This document shows, piece by piece, positions 8,677 through 18,649 of a stretch of DNA of 64,000 bases. This stretch comes from Massilia sp. CF038 (GTDB lineage: Bacteria > Pseudomonadota > Gammaproteobacteria > Burkholderiales > Burkholderiaceae_D), in contig NZ_FQWU01000003.1 in the NCBI RefSeq assembly GCF_900129765.1, positions 186,001-250,000 on the forward strand. The letters run 5' to 3'. A program made the position numbers and the translations under genes. Position 1 is the first letter of the stretch. Every line of letters starts with the position of its first letter. The notes beneath the pieces are model-generated. The model had not been told where the DNA came from, ran no database searches, and saw only the letters and a program-made list of their open reading frames with translations.

Positions 8677-10031
8677 GCGGGCGCAGGCGCTGGCACCGGC
8701 TTGGGCACGACCGCCGCGGCGGCCGCTGCCGCCGCGGCCAGCGTGGCCGGCAGAATGCGCGAATGCAGCACCTGGACCAGGGCGCAAATTGCAAACAGCA
8801 AGTCGAAATAAGCAAAGCTGAGGGCGGCGCCACCCAGGCAGAAAGCAAACAGGCACAGCTGGAGCATGGTGCCCAGGGTGGCGATCCAGGCCGTCTCGGC
8901 TTGCAGGCGGGCCTTGATCGAGAGCGCGCGCGTGGTCAGGAACACCCGCACCAGCATGCACAGATAGATGAACAGGCCGACAAAGCCGTGGTCACCCAGC
9001 ACCTGGAAGTAGACCGAGTGGGCAGCGCGGGCGCGGTGCGTTTCCGGCAGCGTGTCGCCCGTATAGAAGAAGGCATACGAGAAAAAGTCCGCCGACAGCG
9101 ACTGCCACATCGGGAAGTATTCCAGAGTCTTGAAACCGCCCCCGAAGAAGGGGTGGCGGGTGGCCATGATGAAGCTGAGCTTCCATGCCACCACGCGACC
9201 CATGAAGGAGGCGTCGGCATTGGCTTCGCCGATGGTGTCCATGCGCGAGGTCCATTCGTCCGATACCACGTACGACATGGCCATGACGAGTGCCACGCCC
9301 AGGATCGAGAGCAGCACCTTGCGGTCGCTCTTGACGAAATAGTAGGCTGCCAGACCCAGCAAGGCCACAAAACCGCCACGCGACTGGGTGCCGACCACGG
9401 CCGCCACCAGCAAACCCATTGCGCCCAGCAGCGCCAGCCGCAGCACTTTTGATTGCTTGCCGTATTCGCCCAGCAGATAGGCGCAGATCGGCAGCGTCAT
9501 GACAAATGCCAGCGCCAGTTCATTGCGGTCGCCCAGCACGTGGCCCTGGAAGCCCTCGATCTTGTGGCCGCCGCCGCTGGCGACAAACTTGAGCGCTTCC
9601 AGGCAACCGTAAAAGCCGATCGACAGCGCCACGCACCACAGCACAAAGTCGACATGCAGCTTTTTGCTGACGATCAGGATCACAAATACAAACAGCAAGA
9701 ATACTTTGAGGAAGCGCGACCAGAATTCCCAGGTCACTTCAGGCAAGCCCTCGGTCATGATGGTGGACGCCGTTGTCCACAGGAAGAACATCAGCACCAG
9801 GCCGCCAATGGCGCCAAAGCTGACCTTGGGCTTGTCGCGCATGACCAGGTAGCCCAGCATGGCCAGACCGGTGAAAATCAGGTTATAGCGGAAGCCGTTG
9901 GCCATGCCGTACAGCCAGGCATTCGGGTAAAACATCGCGGTCCACAGCCACATGCCCACCGCAATGAAGGGCCGTCTGGCCATGGTGTAGAGCATCAGTG
10001 GCAGCAAGGCCAGGAAAAACAGATCGCGCAT
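8673..10031 (-). CDS. O-glycan/O-antigen ligase, exosortase-A-associated type
   Basis: This 452-residue protein has about a dozen hydrophobic segments and a Wzy_C/O-antigen-ligase layout. The N-terminus (MRDLFFLALLPLMLYTMARRP, with FYPNAWLYGMANGFRYN soon after) and the central TQSRGGFVAL segment are typical of the probable O-glycosylation ligase found with the exosortase A/PEP-CTERM system. It is expected to transfer a lipid-linked glycan to an acceptor at the periplasmic face of the inner membrane. The exosortase gene itself is not in this window, but a PEP-CTERM protein is encoded at 45.4-46.4 kb. The C-terminus ends in an Ala-rich and Ala-Pro tail of about 25 residues. Confidence 0.85.
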   Translation of the reverse strand: MRDLFFLALLPLMLYTMARRPFIAVGMWLWTAMFYPNAWLYGMANGFRYNLIFTGLAMLGYLVMRDKPKVSFGAIGGLVLMFFLWTTASTIMTEGLPEVTWEFWSRFLKVFLLFVFVILIVSKKLHVDFVLWCVALSIGFYGCLEALKFVASGGGHKIEGFQGHVLGDRNELALAFVMTLPICAYLLGEYGKQSKVLRLALLGAMGLLVAAVVGTQSRGGFVALLGLAAYYFVKSDRKVLLSILGVALVMAMSYVVSDEWTSRMDTIGEANADASFMGRVVAWKLSFIMATRHPFFGGGFKTLEYFPMWQSLSADFFSYAFFYTGDTLPETHRARAAHSVYFQVLGDHGFVGLFIYLCMLVRVFLTTRALSIKARLQAETAWIATLGTMLQLCLFAFCLGGAALSFAYFDLLFAICALVQVLHSRILPATLAAAAAAAAAVVPKPVPAPAPA

Positions 10032-10034
10032 GGC

Positions 10035-10142
10035 TTACTTCACTTTGTTTTTTTTCGGTGGCAGGCCGCCGTCCTGGCGCAATGCCCAGAAGCACAGGTA
10101 GACAACTGCGAGCAGATTGCAAGCCCAGAGTAGCGTTTCCAT
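10035..10142 (-). CDS. Small single-pass membrane protein upstream of the ligase
   Basis: A 35-residue reading frame starts at the ATG at 10142 after an AAGGA ribosome-binding site and ends 3 bases before the ligase start codon. The peptide begins METLLWACNLL, forms one hydrophobic helix and ends in a basic tail (PPKKNKVK), which predicts a small inner-membrane protein with its C-terminus in the cytoplasm. Tight spacing implies co-transcription with the ligase and acyltransferase. No family was recognised; it may be an accessory subunit of the glycan machinery. Confidence 0.55.
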   Translation of the reverse strand: METLLWACNLLAVVYLCFWALRQDGGLPPKKNKVK

Positions 10143-10215
10143 TGAATCATTCCTTGCCGTTTTGATGTGCAAGCATTGTACGCGAGAGACCCTGCTTTTC
10201 GCTTGCGAAAGATGT

Positions 10216-10242
10216 AAAAAAGGCCACTTACGTGGCCTTTTT
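10216..10242. terminator. Bidirectional terminator after the M13 peptidase gene
   Basis: A perfect 11-bp stem (GGCCAC flanked by A5 and T5) with a 4-nt loop lies 20 bases beyond the peptidase stop codon. Read on the minus strand it ends in a T run, so it should terminate the peptidase transcript before the ligase operon. Confidence 0.8.
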
Positions 10243-10262
10243 GAAATCATGCAACAGCGTGT

Positions 10263-12338
10263 TTACCAGATCGTGACGCGCTCTTTTGGCGGCAGATACA
10301 TCTTGTCGCCTTCCTTGACGCCAAACGCATCGTAGTAGCCCTGCTGATTCATCAAGGTGCCGTTCGCGCGGAACTTGCCTGGCGAGTGAGGATCCGTCTT
10401 GACCAGCTGGATCTGCTTGGCTTCACGCATCTTGATGCGCCATACCTGGGCAAAGCCCATGAAGAAGCGCTGGTCGCCGGTCAGGCCGTCGATGACCGGT
10501 GCGGTCTTGCCCTTGAGCGAGAGCTTGTACGCCTTGTAGGCAATCGCCACACCGGAGTTGTCGCCGATGTTTTCGCCCAGCGTCAGTTCGCCATTGACCT
10601 TGTAGCCGTCCACGGGTGAGTAGGCGCCATACTGGTTGACCAGCATCGCGGTCTTGGCCTTGAACTTGGTGCGGTCTTCGGCGGTCCACCAGTCGCGCAG
10701 GTTGCCGTTGCCGTCAAACTGGCTGCCCTGGTCGTCGAAGCCGTGGCTGATTTCGTGGCCAATGACCGCGCCAATGCCGCCGTAGTTGGCTGCGTCGTCC
10801 GCGTTCATGTCAAAGAATGGCGGCTGCAAAATCGACGCCGGGAACACGATTTCGTTCAACTGCGGGTTGTAATACGCATTCACGGTCTGCGGCGTCATGC
10901 CCCACTCGTCGCGGTCGATTGGTTTGCCCAGCTTGTTCAGGTTGCGGTTGTAGTCAAAGGTGTTCGACCGCATCACGTTACCCACCAGATCGTCACGGGC
11001 GACGGTCAGCGCGCTATAGTCCAGCCATTTGTTCGGGTAACCGATCTTGGGTGTGAACTTGGCCAGCTTGTCCTGGGCTTCTTTCTTGGTGGCCGGTCCC
11101 ATCCAGTCCAGCGTGTCGATGCTTTGACGGAAAGCTTCCAGCAAGTTCTTGACCAGCACTTCCATGCGCGCCTTGCGCTCGGCCGGGAAATACTGCTCCA
11201 CGTATTGCTTGCCGACGGCTTCGCCCATGGCGCCCTCCACCAGGCCCACGCCGCGTTTCCACACCGGTTCCTGCTCGGTCACGCCGGTGAGGGCGGTGCC
11301 GAAGAAGGCAAAGTGGGCATCGCTGAATGGCTTGGACAGGTAACCGGCATAGCTGTTGAGCAGTTGCCATTCCAGATAGGATTTCCAGGTTGCCAGGTCG
11401 GTCTTGGCCAGCACCTTGCTGAAGCCAGTCAGATAGCTCGGCTCGCTGACGATGACGTAATCGGTCTTGGCAGAAATGCCGGTCGCTGCCATCGACGCTT
11501 TCAGGTCGAAACCCGGGGTCAGGCTGTTCAGCTTGGCCAGGCTCACCTTGTTGTAGCTCTTGACCGGGTCACGCTGCTCGACCTTGGTCCACTGCACCTT
11601 GGCCAGTTCGGTTTCCAGTGCCACGATGGCCTTGGCGGCAGCGGCGGCATCCTTGCGGCCCGCCATGCCGAGGATCTCGGCCACGTGTTTTTCGTACTTG
11701 GCCTTGATGTCGGCCATCTTTGCGTCATCCGCCTTCAGGTAGTAGTCGGGATCGGGCAGACCCAGGCCGTTCTGGTACACGTGGGCGGCGTAGCGGGTCG
11801 AGTCGCGCGCATCTTGCCCAACGTAAACGCCATACGGCGCGGTCACACCGATTTTGGTCAGGTGCGCAAACATGGCTGGCAGCGCCTTCTTGTCGCGCAG
11901 GCCGTGGATCTTGGCCAGTTCGGCGCTGAGCGGCTTGAAGCCCAGTTCATCGCGCCGCGCTTCGTCCATATAGCTGGCGTACAGATCGCCCACTTTACGC
12001 GCCTGCGAGCCGGCCTTCTGGCTGTCATCTTTTTGCAGCGCTTCGATGATCGAGCGGATTTGCGGCGTGACATCGTCGCGCAGCTTGGCGAAGCTGCCCC
12101 AGCTGGCTTTTTCCGCTGGAATTTCAGTGCTCTTGAGCCAGCCGCCATTGGTGTGGACAAACATGTCGTCCTGGGCGCGCACGGCCGGATCGACGTACTG
12201 GGTGCTGATGCCGGAAGCGAGGGTGCCTGCGGCGGGAGCGGCGGTCGTGGCGGGAGCAGCGGTGGCCGCTGGTTCCGCGGCGCCGGCGAACGCGGCCATC
12301 AGGCTCAGCGTCAGGGTGGAAAGCAAATAACGTTTCAC
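10263..12338 (-). CDS. M13-family zinc metallopeptidase (PepO/neprilysin-like)
   Basis: This 691-residue protein has a cleavable signal peptide followed by an Ala/Thr/Pro-rich stretch, so it is exported to the periplasm or beyond. It carries the M13 zinc site HEISH within GAVIGHEISHGFDDQG, the third-ligand motif GENIGD, and the substrate-binding NAYYNP motif. Family members cleave small peptides. The start codon is GTG at 12338, supported by an AAGGA sequence 7 bases upstream. It lies 53 bp downstream of a TonB-dependent receptor gene on the same strand and may share its transcript. A terminator follows. Confidence 0.93.
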   Translation of the reverse strand: MKRYLLSTLTLSLMAAFAGAAEPAATAAPATTAAPAAGTLASGISTQYVDPAVRAQDDMFVHTNGGWLKSTEIPAEKASWGSFAKLRDDVTPQIRSIIEALQKDDSQKAGSQARKVGDLYASYMDEARRDELGFKPLSAELAKIHGLRDKKALPAMFAHLTKIGVTAPYGVYVGQDARDSTRYAAHVYQNGLGLPDPDYYLKADDAKMADIKAKYEKHVAEILGMAGRKDAAAAAKAIVALETELAKVQWTKVEQRDPVKSYNKVSLAKLNSLTPGFDLKASMAATGISAKTDYVIVSEPSYLTGFSKVLAKTDLATWKSYLEWQLLNSYAGYLSKPFSDAHFAFFGTALTGVTEQEPVWKRGVGLVEGAMGEAVGKQYVEQYFPAERKARMEVLVKNLLEAFRQSIDTLDWMGPATKKEAQDKLAKFTPKIGYPNKWLDYSALTVARDDLVGNVMRSNTFDYNRNLNKLGKPIDRDEWGMTPQTVNAYYNPQLNEIVFPASILQPPFFDMNADDAANYGGIGAVIGHEISHGFDDQGSQFDGNGNLRDWWTAEDRTKFKAKTAMLVNQYGAYSPVDGYKVNGELTLGENIGDNSGVAIAYKAYKLSLKGKTAPVIDGLTGDQRFFMGFAQVWRIKMREAKQIQLVKTDPHSPGKFRANGTLMNQQGYYDAFGVKEGDKMYLPPKERVTIW

Positions 12339-12391
12339 AGTAAGTCCTTGGTAAGGCTGGAAGAAAACGGCTTGTGGCCGCGCTGGGAAAA

Positions 12392-14587
12392 CTACAGTTT
12401 CATTTCTAACCTGGCACTCCAGGTGGTGTAAGTGCGCGCCGTCGAACTGGCGCTTTCAAAACCGGTATCGGTCGCCACCACACGGCCGGCCAGGTAATCC
12501 TCGTTGCGCAGGTTGTTGGCACCCACGCGCAATTGCGTATTCTGACTGAACTTCCACAAACCGTAAGCATCAAACTGACGCTTGACGCCCGTGCTGGCGC
12601 GCTCGGTAGGGCTCACCTGCACCAGTACGGCCGGGGTCCAGTTATAGCTGCCGCCCAGGGTCAGCGGCAGTTTTTTCATGCGGTAATCGGCGCCCACATT
12701 GGCGGTCTGTTTGGCTTGCCCGTCAATCCGGTTGTCGGGTCCGGGAATGCCATCCACGCTGGACCAGAAGCGGCTGTAATTGGCGCGCACGTCCATGCTG
12801 GGCGCGTTGGGCAGCAAGTCGGCCAGCTGCATTTTTGCTTCCAGCTCAATGCCGCTGGTGCGCGCGCTGCCCACGTTCGACGGGGTGGACAAGTAGCGCG
12901 TCTGGCCATTGGCCTGGTAGGTGGTCAAAGCGCGCCGCATCAGGTCGTCGATCTGGCGCACAAAGCCGCTCACGCTGACAATGCCGCTCTTGCCGATGTA
13001 ATGTTCGTACGCCAGGTCAATGCCCTGCGCCAGTTCCGGCTTCAGATCGGGGTTGCCGCTGCGGTCGGGCCGGGTCGGGCTGTTCGGCTCGCTGAAGCTG
13101 GGCGCGGCGATCAAGTCATTGACCTGGGGCGCGCGGTAGCTCTGGGTCAGGCTGGCGCGCAGCTGGTCCTTGTCGTGGCCGGGGATGCGCCACACGGTAT
13201 GCAGCACCGGGCTCCACACGGCGCTGGTGTTGCGAATGTCGCGCGCGCCACTGGTGGCCGCCGTGCGGATGCCTTCCCAGCGCAAACCCAGGTACACGCC
13301 CCACTGCGCGGTGATGTCCCATTCGTCCTGGATATACCCTGCCAGGCGGCGCGTGTCGGCGCTTACATTGTCGCCACTCTGGCCAAAGCGCGACTGGCCG
13401 TCGCGCAGGGCCAGCGCATCCTGGGTGCGGTGCAAGGCTTCCAGGTCCCAGCCAGCCGCGAGCTGGTGTCCCTTGCCCATCGAGCGCGTGTACTTGCCGC
13501 CGGTCGATGCGCCGGCATTGCGCGAACTGTCCTGGTCGACAAACACACCGTTCAGAGCGCCGTCGGCATCGTATTGATTGCGGCGCGTGTCGTTGCGGCT
13601 GCGCCCGCCGCCGAAGCCGAACTTCACGTCCAGTTTGGCGCCATCGTCGAGCTTGTGCAGCCAGTTGCCAAAGCCGCGCAAAAAGGTGGCCGAAGCGCTG
13701 CCGTTCGACACTGCCAGGGCGTACTCGGGCGTGCTGGGGCCGGCACGCTGGGTCAGCACCGCGCTGGTGTTGAATTCCGAGCGGTTGGCAAACAGGAAGG
13801 GCTGGAAGTTGACCGTGTCGCCATTGGCAAAGCGGTAGGAAAGACGCGGCATCAGCTGCAGGCCGCGGCTGCTGCGGTCCGTGTGGCTGCTGATGGTCTG
13901 GTCGCGCACCAGGCTGCCGTCAGGCGTGCTGTCCTGGTACAGGCTGGCGCCCTGCTCCTGCTGGCGGTTGCCCGACAGACCGGCATTGAGCAACCAGGTC
14001 AGCGCCCCCTGCTTGCCGGGCATGGTCAGCGACAGGCTGGGGCTGTGCTGTCCTGCCTCGACGCTGTCGGCCACCTTGAGCTGGATATCTTTTTGCTGGT
14101 AACCCTCGCGCAGCACGATGTTGATGGTGCCGGCAATGGCCTGGGTGCTGTGTTCGGCCACCGGGCCGCGCATGATCTCGATCCGCTCGACCTGGTCGGG
14201 CGCGAGCGACTCCAGCGAAAAACCGGCCGGCGGCCGTTCGCCGTTGACCAGCATCTGGGTGTAGCCATTGCCCATGCCGCGCATGCGCACGCCGCCGCCA
14301 CCGCGCCCTGGCGGGCCGCCCATGGTCACGCCCGGCAAGCGCTTGAGGATTTCGCCGACATTGCTGTCGCCATTGCGGTCCAGTTCTTCGCGCCCAAAAA
14401 TCATCTTCGAGGCGGTCGCATTGCGGCGCTGCTCGGTTTCGTTGGCGCGCGCGCCGCTCACGGTAATTTGCGGCACCGGTGCAACAGCGGGCTGCGGCAC
14501 GGCAACGTCGGCCGGCAAGACGGCCTGACCGGCGGCGCCCGCAGCGACAGGCACGGCCAGGCAGGTGAGAAGGAGCAATCGATTCAT
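12392..14587 (-). CDS. TonB-dependent outer-membrane receptor
   Basis: This 731-residue protein has a signal peptide, a TonB-box-like stretch (PQITVSGARA), a plug domain (VGEILKRLPGVTM, then a Gly-rich loop and NGERPPAGFSLESL), and a long beta-barrel rich in Tyr, Asn and Gly with PDLKPELAQGIDLAYE typical of late barrel strands. Such receptors import iron chelates, cobalamin or other large substrates using TonB energy. The ATG at 14587 follows a GGAA ribosome-binding site; an upstream TTG is less likely. The substrate is not evident: no siderophore genes are near. Its only same-strand neighbour is the M13 peptidase, which hints at, but does not show, peptide uptake. Confidence 0.9.
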   Translation of the reverse strand: MNRLLLLTCLAVPVAAGAAGQAVLPADVAVPQPAVAPVPQITVSGARANETEQRRNATASKMIFGREELDRNGDSNVGEILKRLPGVTMGGPPGRGGGGVRMRGMGNGYTQMLVNGERPPAGFSLESLAPDQVERIEIMRGPVAEHSTQAIAGTINIVLREGYQQKDIQLKVADSVEAGQHSPSLSLTMPGKQGALTWLLNAGLSGNRQQEQGASLYQDSTPDGSLVRDQTISSHTDRSSRGLQLMPRLSYRFANGDTVNFQPFLFANRSEFNTSAVLTQRAGPSTPEYALAVSNGSASATFLRGFGNWLHKLDDGAKLDVKFGFGGGRSRNDTRRNQYDADGALNGVFVDQDSSRNAGASTGGKYTRSMGKGHQLAAGWDLEALHRTQDALALRDGQSRFGQSGDNVSADTRRLAGYIQDEWDITAQWGVYLGLRWEGIRTAATSGARDIRNTSAVWSPVLHTVWRIPGHDKDQLRASLTQSYRAPQVNDLIAAPSFSEPNSPTRPDRSGNPDLKPELAQGIDLAYEHYIGKSGIVSVSGFVRQIDDLMRRALTTYQANGQTRYLSTPSNVGSARTSGIELEAKMQLADLLPNAPSMDVRANYSRFWSSVDGIPGPDNRIDGQAKQTANVGADYRMKKLPLTLGGSYNWTPAVLVQVSPTERASTGVKRQFDAYGLWKFSQNTQLRVGANNLRNEDYLAGRVVATDTGFESASSTARTYTTWSARLEMKL

Positions 14588-14780
14588 GTTTCCAATGCGC
14601 AACCCCGCGGAGACGGAGCGAGAGTGGCATTCTAGCTGGCGCCAGCTTGCCCCGGGACAAGCGGCTTCGGCTTTTTTACTTTTCGATACATAAACAGGGC
14701 ATTTTGCGACAGCAGGTTATGATCATGGGCGTACGCCCCCCCTTTTATTGCAAATCAGAAACTCAACCAGCAGCGACCCG

Positions 14781-15863
14781 ATGGACAAACACTTTTCCCT
14801 GTACCTTGACCTGGTGCGCTTTACTGCCGCCGCGCTGGTGGTGCTTTCCCATTACACCCAGCATGGGGTGTTTGGCCCCGCCGTCAAGGCCGCCGGCCAC
14901 AACCTCGGGCGGGAAGCGGTGATTGTGTTTTTCATCTTGTCCGGTTTCGTGATCGCCTGGAGCGCCGTGGAAAAAGCCCTGACCCTGCGCCAGTACGTGG
15001 TGGCACGCGCTGCCCGTATCTATGCGGTGGCGGCGCCGCTGGTGCTGCTGGCGTTTGGCACCGGGCTGCTGGCCATGCATATCGCTGGCGTCAGCGTCGA
15101 AAGCGGCTACCAGTTGCTCAAGCCCTGGGTCTACTTGCCAATGCACCTGCTGTTCATGGGCGAACTGTGGACGCTGGCGGAAACGCCGCCCTGGCTGGTG
15201 CCCTACTGGTCGCTCGGTTACGAAGTCTGGTACTACGTGCTGTTTGGTGTCGTGTTCTATGGGCGCGGCCGATGGCGCTGGCTCTTGACAGCGCTGGTAC
15301 TGCTGGTCATGGGACCGAAGTTGTGGCTGCTGTTGCCAGTCTGGCTGGCAGGCGCCTGCCTGTACCGCTACCAAGGCTTACTGGCCATCAGCACGGCGCA
15401 GGCGCGCGCCGGTTGCGTGCTCACGCTGGCCGCCCTGCTGGCGTACAAACTGCTGGCGCTGGACGTGGTTTTACGCGAAGCCGGCGTGGCCTTGTGGCCC
15501 TTCCCCGGTTTCCCACTGAGCAGCGCCAACCGCTACCTGGCCGATTACCTGGTGGCGGTGCTGATGTATGCACACTTCTGTTTTGCCCGTCAGGCCTGCT
15601 TTACCGTGCCGGCCCGGTGGCAGCAGCCCATCCGCGCGCTGGCCGCCTACACTTTTCCCCTGTATCTTGCGCACGGCCTGGTGCTGGGCTGGTGGGAACA
15701 GTTTTATGGGGTGGAGACGGGCGGCGCCTTCGACGTCCTGCTGCTGACCGTCTGCATCGGGCTCGCCACGTATGCATGCGGCGTGTTCACGGAGCGCCAG
15801 CGTGACTGGCTGCGGCGCCGCTTCGACCGGCCGGCGCCACTGGCGGCCCAGGGCATGGCGTAA
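14781..15863 (+). CDS. Acyltransferase-3 (OafA-like) membrane protein
   Basis: This 360-residue protein has about ten membrane helices. It starts with a short cytoplasmic segment and the R-x10-H motif (Arg13, His24, in DLVRFTAAALVVLSH), followed by VFFILSGFVIAWS, both hallmarks of OafA-type acyltransferases that O-acetylate surface polysaccharides. It is divergent from the TonB receptor gene and separate from the other acyltransferase operon. The ATG at 14781 was chosen because homologues begin just before the Arg motif; no strong ribosome-binding site is visible. Confidence 0.87.
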   Translation: MDKHFSLYLDLVRFTAAALVVLSHYTQHGVFGPAVKAAGHNLGREAVIVFFILSGFVIAWSAVEKALTLRQYVVARAARIYAVAAPLVLLAFGTGLLAMHIAGVSVESGYQLLKPWVYLPMHLLFMGELWTLAETPPWLVPYWSLGYEVWYYVLFGVVFYGRGRWRWLLTALVLLVMGPKLWLLLPVWLAGACLYRYQGLLAISTAQARAGCVLTLAALLAYKLLALDVVLREAGVALWPFPGFPLSSANRYLADYLVAVLMYAHFCFARQACFTVPARWQQPIRALAAYTFPLYLAHGLVLGWWEQFYGVETGGAFDVLLLTVCIGLATYACGVFTERQRDWLRRRFDRPAPLAAQGMA

Positions 15864-15956
15864 CAGCGAATTCACCAGGCGCAGCGCGCAGCTGCCAATT
15901 TCAGGTTTATACTGGATTCACGCCAACACAGGCGGCATTTATCAAGCAGGTAATCC

Positions 15957-17390
15957 ATGGGTCCCAAACTGAAGAACTCCGGCCTGATCGGCATTGGTGC
16001 AATTGCTGGCATTGCCATCTCGATGCAGTTTTCCGCGATCGCGCAAAAACCGGTGGGCCAGGGCATGCCACTGGAAGAATTGCGTCAGCTGGCCGATGTG
16101 TATGGCTTGATCAAGTCCGACTATGTTGAACCGGTACAGGACAAAAAGCTGCTCACCGAAGCCATCTCGGGCATGGTTGCCTCGCTCGACCCGCATTCAG
16201 CCTACCTGGACCAGAAGGCCTACCGCGAACTGCGCGAAGGCACGGAAGGCAAGTTTGTCGGCCTGGGCATCGAAATCGGCATGAGCGAAGAAGGTTACAT
16301 CCGCATCGTGGCGCCCATCGAGGATTCCCCCGCCTGGCGCGCTGGCATTCAGGCCGGCGACCTGATCACGCGTGTCGACAACAGCGTGATACAAGGCATG
16401 GCCATTGACGAGGCCATCAAAAAAATGCGCGGCGAACCGAATACCAAGGTCACCCTGACGGTCCTGCGCAAGGGCTTGCCGCAGCCCCTGATCGTGAGCA
16501 TCACCCGCCAGGAAATCATCCAGAAAAGCGTCAAAGGCAAAATCATCGAGCCGGGCTACGCCTGGCTGCGCATTTCACAATTCCAGGAGCCGACCCTGGA
16601 TGACATGGCGGCCAAGCTGATCGAACTGTATCGCCAGGATCCGCAAATCAAGGGCATGGTGCTCGATCTGCGCAACGATCCGGGCGGCCTGCTGCAAGGC
16701 GCCATTGGAGTTTCGGCCGCCTTCCTGGCCAAGGATGTGGAAGTGGTCTCCACCAACGGCCAGCGCACCGACTCGAAAGAGCATTACCTGGGCAACCCCG
16801 AATTTTACGCAGCACGCGGCGAGACCGACGCCCTGGCGCGCCTGCCGGCCGCCCTGAAAAACGTGCCGCTGGTGGTGCTGGTCAATTCCGGCTCGGCATC
16901 GGCCTCCGAAATTGTCGCTGGCGCCCTGCAGGATTACAAACGCGCCACCATCATTGGCAGTCAGACCTTCGGCAAGGGGTCGGTGCAAACGGTCCGCCAG
17001 CTGTCGGGCGATACCGCTGTCAAGCTGACCACCGCGCGCTACTACACGCCGAAGGGCCGCTCCATCCAAGCCAAGGGCATCGTGCCCGATTTCCTGGTCG
17101 ATGAAACCGCTGAAGGCGATGCCCTGGCCGGCCTGCGCATGCGCGAAGCCGACCTGGAAAAGCATCTGATCAACGACCGCGACAAGGAAGAAACAAAAAC
17201 CACCAACGACGAGCTGGAAGAGCAGATGCGTCTGGTTGCGGCAGAGCGCAACCGCAAGCCGCTTGAATACGGCAGCGCCAGTGATTTCCAGCTGCAGCAA
17301 GCGATCCGCCATCTCAAGGGCCAGCCGATGCAACTGTCCAAGTCCACCAAGGCCAGCCTGGCACATCAGAGCAGGCCAGCCACGCCGTAA
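15957..17390 (+). CDS. ctpA: S41 carboxy-terminal processing protease
   Basis: This 477-residue protein has an N-terminal signal-anchor (residues 8-29), a PDZ domain (about 100-180, FVGLGIEIG to GMAIDEAIKKMRG) and an S41 catalytic domain. The catalytic Ser lies in SGSASASEIVAGALQD (about residues 311-326) and the general-base Lys is Lys340 in FGKGSVQT. It trims C-termini of periplasmic or envelope proteins. The C-terminal tail after about residue 390 is charged and probably helical. It stands alone in the gene order, with a FabH-like gene 111 bp downstream. Confidence 0.94.
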   Translation: MGPKLKNSGLIGIGAIAGIAISMQFSAIAQKPVGQGMPLEELRQLADVYGLIKSDYVEPVQDKKLLTEAISGMVASLDPHSAYLDQKAYRELREGTEGKFVGLGIEIGMSEEGYIRIVAPIEDSPAWRAGIQAGDLITRVDNSVIQGMAIDEAIKKMRGEPNTKVTLTVLRKGLPQPLIVSITRQEIIQKSVKGKIIEPGYAWLRISQFQEPTLDDMAAKLIELYRQDPQIKGMVLDLRNDPGGLLQGAIGVSAAFLAKDVEVVSTNGQRTDSKEHYLGNPEFYAARGETDALARLPAALKNVPLVVLVNSGSASASEIVAGALQDYKRATIIGSQTFGKGSVQTVRQLSGDTAVKLTTARYYTPKGRSIQAKGIVPDFLVDETAEGDALAGLRMREADLEKHLINDRDKEETKTTNDELEEQMRLVAAERNRKPLEYGSASDFQLQQAIRHLKGQPMQLSKSTKASLAHQSRPATP

Positions 17391-17421
17391 AGACACAATG
17401 TTGGTTTCCGGCCAGCGCTTT

Positions 17422-17451
17422 TTGCCCCGCCTTCCTGCCATTGTGTAGAAT
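17422..17451 (+). promoter_or_regulatory. Candidate sigma70 promoter of the FabH-like gene
   Basis: A TTGCCC hexamer (17422-17427) and TAGAAT (17446-17451, one mismatch to consensus) are 18 bp apart, 50 bp before the start codon of the downstream gene. Confidence 0.4.
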
Positions 17452-17501
17452 CAGCCCCACGCGCCGGGCTGCCCCGGCTTATCCTATTTGAAAGTTTTAC
17501 T

Positions 17502-18623
17502 ATGAAACAAGTCGTCATCAGTGGCACTGGCCTCTTCACGCCGCCCAATTCGATCTCGAACGAAGAACTGGTCGTGGCCTTCAATGCCTACGCCGAGCAA
17601 TTCAACGTCGACAATGCCGCCGCCATCGCCGCTGGCGAAGTGACGGCACTGGAAGGCTCGAGCGCTGCGTTTATTGAAAAAGCGTCCGGTATCAAATCGC
17701 GCTATGTGATGGAGAAGGCGGGGATTCTGGACCCCGCACGCATGACCTCGCGCATTGCCGAACGGGGCGACGAAGAATTGTCGCTACAGGCGGAAATGTG
17801 CGTGGCCGCCGCGCACCAGGCGCTGGACCGCGCCGGCCGCAGCGCCGCCGACATTGACATGGTACTGGTCGCTTGCAGCAACATGCAGCGCGCCTACCCG
17901 GCCATGGCGGTGGAAGTGCAGGAAGCGCTGGGCATTGATGGCTACGGCTTCGACATGAACGTGGCCTGTTCCTCGGCCACCTTTGGCATTCAGACCGCGG
18001 TTGCTGCCGTGCAAAGTGGTCAGGCACGCGCAGTGCTGGTGCTGAATCCGGAAATCACCAGCGGTCATCTGAACTTCCGTGACCGCGACAGCCATTTCAT
18101 TTTTGGTGATGCCTGCACGGCGATTGTGGTGGAAGCGGCCGACACCGCGCGCAGCACGCACCAGTTCGAAATTCTGGACACCAAGCTCAAGACCAAGTTC
18201 TCGAATAACATCCGCAACAACTTTGGCTTCCTGAACCGCTTCGATGAAAATGGCGTGGGCCAGCCGGACAAGCTGTTCCGCCAGCAGGGCCGCAAGGTGT
18301 TCAAGGAAGTGTGCCCAATGGCTGCTGAAATGATCAAGGAGACGGTGACCAATGCCGGTCTGCAGATCGAGCAAGTGTCGCGTTACTGGCTGCACCAGGC
18401 CAATCTGAACATGAATCTGCTGATCACGCGCATGCTGCTGGGGCGCGATGCCGAGCCGCAGGAAGCGCCGGTGATTCTGGATACCTATGCCAATACGTCA
18501 TCGGCCGGTTCCATCATCGCCTTCCACAAGTACCAGGACGACATGCCATCCGGTTCGCATGGCGTGATCTGCTCGTTCGGCGCGGGGTACTCGATTGGCT
18601 GCGTGGTGGTGCGCAAGAAGTAA
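17502..18623 (+). CDS. Beta-ketoacyl-ACP synthase III family protein
   Basis: This 373-residue thiolase-fold enzyme has the full KAS III triad: Cys156 ([10 protein letters not shown]), His298 ([10 protein letters not shown]) and Asn331 (YANTSSAGS), and a C-terminal [13 protein letters not shown] strand. FabH-type enzymes condense an acyl-CoA with malonyl-ACP to start fatty-acid synthesis; relatives make specialised acyl chains. It is longer than E. coli FabH (317 residues), with an extra insertion near residues 25-60. It is not next to other fab genes, which suggests a second, non-housekeeping ketosynthase. The substrate is unknown. Confidence 0.88.
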   Translation: MKQVVISGTGLFTPPNSISNEELVVAFNAYAEQFNVDNAAAIAAGEVTALEGSSAAFIEKASGIKSRYVMEKAGILDPARMTSRIAERGDEELSLQAEMCVAAAHQALDRAGRSAADIDMVLVACSNMQRAYPAMAVEVQEALGIDGYGFDMNVACSSATFGIQTAVAAVQSGQARAVLVLNPEITSGHLNFRDRDSHFIFGDACTAIVVEAADTARSTHQFEILDTKLKTKFSNNIRNNFGFLNRFDENGVGQPDKLFRQQGRKVFKEVCPMAAEMIKETVTNAGLQIEQVSRYWLHQANLNMNLLITRMLLGRDAEPQEAPVILDTYANTSSAGSIIAFHKYQDDMPSGSHGVICSFGAGYSIGCVVVRKK

Positions 18624-18649
18624 AGCAAAACCCCGCAAGCACAAAACAA

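Noticed and set aside
12533-14635. 700-codon plus-strand frame opposite the TonB receptor
   Set aside because: The minus-strand receptor has signal peptide, plug and barrel motifs; the antisense product has no recognisable domain and is GC-driven.
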